Positions 62,101 through 64,000 of a DNA stretch of 64,000 nucleotides are shown in pieces. The stretch is from contig JARWKL010000005.1 of the NCBI GenBank assembly GCA_029961685.1, forward strand, positions 19,186,164 through 19,250,163, read 5' to 3'. Within the stretch, counting starts at the first letter, position 1, and each line of letters starts with the position of its first letter. Origin of the DNA: Aristolochia californica (Eukaryota; Streptophyta; Magnoliopsida; Piperales; Aristolochiaceae). The notes under the pieces were generated by a model, which saw only the letters and a list, made by a program, of their open reading frames with translations, did not search any database and was not told the DNA's origin. The translations under genes were made by a program, and so were the position numbers.

Positions 62101-64000
62101 TATTTCAAGCATGCGTACCAGGATTTAAAACATGTTAGGATCAGTTAGAAATCTCTTTCTTATCAAATTCCAAGCCATTAGGGTTGAACTAGTGGAATTT
62201 CCCAAACTTTGACAACAAATTTTTTGTGTTCGTTTGTGGTGTCTGAATAAATTTTTCGTTACTTAAATTTGTTATTATTTTTAATTTGATCCGTACATAA
62301 ACTCTAAATTTTTATTTTGTTCTGATCTGTTTTGCCTTTATCTTCTGGTTTATGAGAGAATCGGAGAGTGAAAACTCAAAGTTTTCATTTAAGAAAAAAG
62401 TGTACATCTAAAATGGAATGGAAAAGCACAAATGTAGAGAAAGATAATTCCAAAAAGTCTCTTTAACTTTTAGGGATTGCAAAATGTTTTAGTTTTTATA
62501 CATTAGGTTTTGCAATGATCGGGAAAAGGTGGAGGCGGGGGATTTTTATTTGAGTGTTGACTCCCAATCCATAAGTAATTTCTTACAAAAATATAGCTAG
62601 TTACGCATGATTGACTGATAAATCACTTTAAAAATCATCTACGATAATTAGTCAGCTTTTTTTAAATGGGCAAAATAATGGTTTGTTTGACTCGGGTATA
62701 TATCCCACCGCGCGTTCACTTGAGAATTTAATGAGCCTTTGATGTTCATTTTAAAAGGTTTGGATCCATAGGGCATTTGCATCTTTAACATGTTTCAAGC
62801 ATGCATATCCATATTTAAAACATGTTGGGATCAGTTACAAATCTCTTTCTTATCAAATTCCAAGCTATTAGGGTTGAACTAGTGGAATTTCCCAAACTTG
62901 GACAAAAAATTTTTGTGTTTGTTTGTGGTGTGTGAATAAATTTTCTTTACCTACACATGTTACTGTTTTTAATTTTTTCCTTATATAAACTCTAAAATTT
63001 TCATTTTGTTGTGATATGTTTTGCCTTTGTCTTCTTATTTACAGGACAATTGGAGAGTAAAAACTCAAAGTTTTATTTTAAGAAAAAAGTGTACATCTAA
63101 AATGGAATGTAAATGCACAAATGTAGCTTGAGATAATTCCCAAAAGTCTCTGTAACTTTTAGGGATGCAAACTCTTTTAGATTATACATTAGGTGGTGCA
63201 ATTATCGGGAAAAGGGGAAGGCGGGGGATTTTTAACTAAGTGTTGACTCCCAATCCATAAGTCGTTTCTTACCAAAACATAGCCCATTATGTATGATTGA
63301 TCGATAAATCACTTTACAAATTGTCTATTATTGTTTGGTTAGCTTTTTGTAAATGGGCAAAATAATGGCATGTTTGACTCGGGTAAATATCCCACCGCAT
63401 GTTCACTTGAGAATTTAATGAGCATTTGTATTTTTCTTTAAAAGGTTTTCATCCATAGGAAATTTGCATCTTTAACATTTTTCAAGCATGCATATCCATA
63501 TTTAAAACATGTTAGGATCAGTTTGAAATCTCTTTCTTGTCAAATTCCAAGCCTTTAGGATTGAACTAGTTGAATTTCCCAAACTTAGACAACAAAACTT
63601 TTGCGTTCATTTGTGGTGTGTGAATAAATTTCCTTTACTTACATTTGTTATTGTTTTTAATTTGTTCCACACATAAACTCAAATAAATTTTATTTTGTTG
63701 TCATCGGTTTTGCCATTATCTCCTTGTTTACGAGAGAATCGAAGAGTGAAAACTTAAATTTTGATTTCAAAAAAAAAGTTTACCGCTTATATTGAATGGA
63801 AATGCACAAATGTAGAGACAGATAATTCCAAAAAGTCTTGCTAACTTTTAGGGAGTGCAAACTCTTTTAGTTTTTATACATTAGGTTTTGCAATGATCGG
63901 GAATCGAGGGAGGTGGGGGATTTTTAACTGAGCGTTGAGTCCCAATCCATTAGTCATTTCATACAAAAACATAGGACATTACGCGTGATTGACCGATAAA
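56101..64000 (+). repeat. Satellite block A, copy 2 of the segmental duplication (runs off the window)
   Basis: Anchors are at about 56559, 57247, 57936, 58622, 59311, 59986, 60642, 61324, 62014, 62704 and 63391. The order of private variants is that of 35690-42905. One monomer is extra: the variant TATAGGGTTGAACTAGTGG with CCCAAACATAGAC occurs once in copy 1 (about 37686) but twice here (about 58100 and 58785), which gives the 684-bp change in offset. Homology continues to the last base, so the right boundary lies outside the window. Confidence 0.9.

Noticed and set aside
1..64000. CRISPR array
   Set aside because: The repeats are about 690-bp contiguous monomers without spacer alternation, and the context is a plant retroelement.
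1..64000. Tandem 5S or 45S rDNA spacer units
   Set aside because: No 5S coding sequence or other rRNA gene is recognisable in any monomer.

Overview
The window looks like heterochromatic nuclear DNA of a flowering plant, probably pericentromeric or another satellite-rich region. It is strongly AT-rich and contains no recognisable host gene, tRNA or rRNA. Almost all of it is one tandem satellite with a monomer of about 690 bp (roughly 76 monomers or partial monomers), interrupted by two insertions of one family of plant Ty3/gypsy LTR retrotransposon. The plant assignment rests on the retroelement: its primer-binding site, Gag, DLGAS protease, FMDD reverse transcriptase and integrase are those of the Athila/Calypso type. 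The species cannot be named from the sequence.

Layout: 1-1624 satellite in minus orientation; about 1624/1625 an inversion junction; 1625-5108 satellite in plus orientation; 5107-6878 a minus-strand solo LTR carrying an extra inverted 79-bp copy of its own 3' end and an internal 171-bp triplication; 6879-15969 satellite; 15970-25889 a full-length but dead retrotransposon with 5-bp target duplications (GTGTT); 25890-64000 uninterrupted satellite. Two monomer length classes exist, about 690 bp and about 657 bp, differing by one 33-bp deletion. On top of the monomer repeat there are multi-monomer segmental duplications: about 35.69-42.91 kb matches about 56.10-64.00 kb, and about 1.65-13.06 kb matches 13.06-31.2 kb once the retroelement is subtracted, with a further partial match near 50.3-53.3 kb.

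The retrotransposon runs 5' LTR, tRNA-Asp-type primer-binding site, gag, protease, reverse transcriptase, RNase H, integrase, a 1.85-kb stretch without a recognisable ORF, polypurine tract, 3' LTR. Its single gag-pol frame is broken by about a dozen in-frame stops and two frameshifts. Most stops are of the kind made by cytosine deamination, so it could move only with proteins supplied in trans. The two LTRs differ by roughly 3-5% by eye. Each insertion is present in only one copy of the duplicated satellite blocks, so both are younger than those duplications.

I found no gene cluster or defence system. The points most worth checking are the satellite itself and its nested duplication history, the inverted LTR-end palindrome, the insertion of both LTR elements at nearly the same monomer phase, the conserved dyad and G-rich tract in every monomer, and a recurrent antisense ORF.
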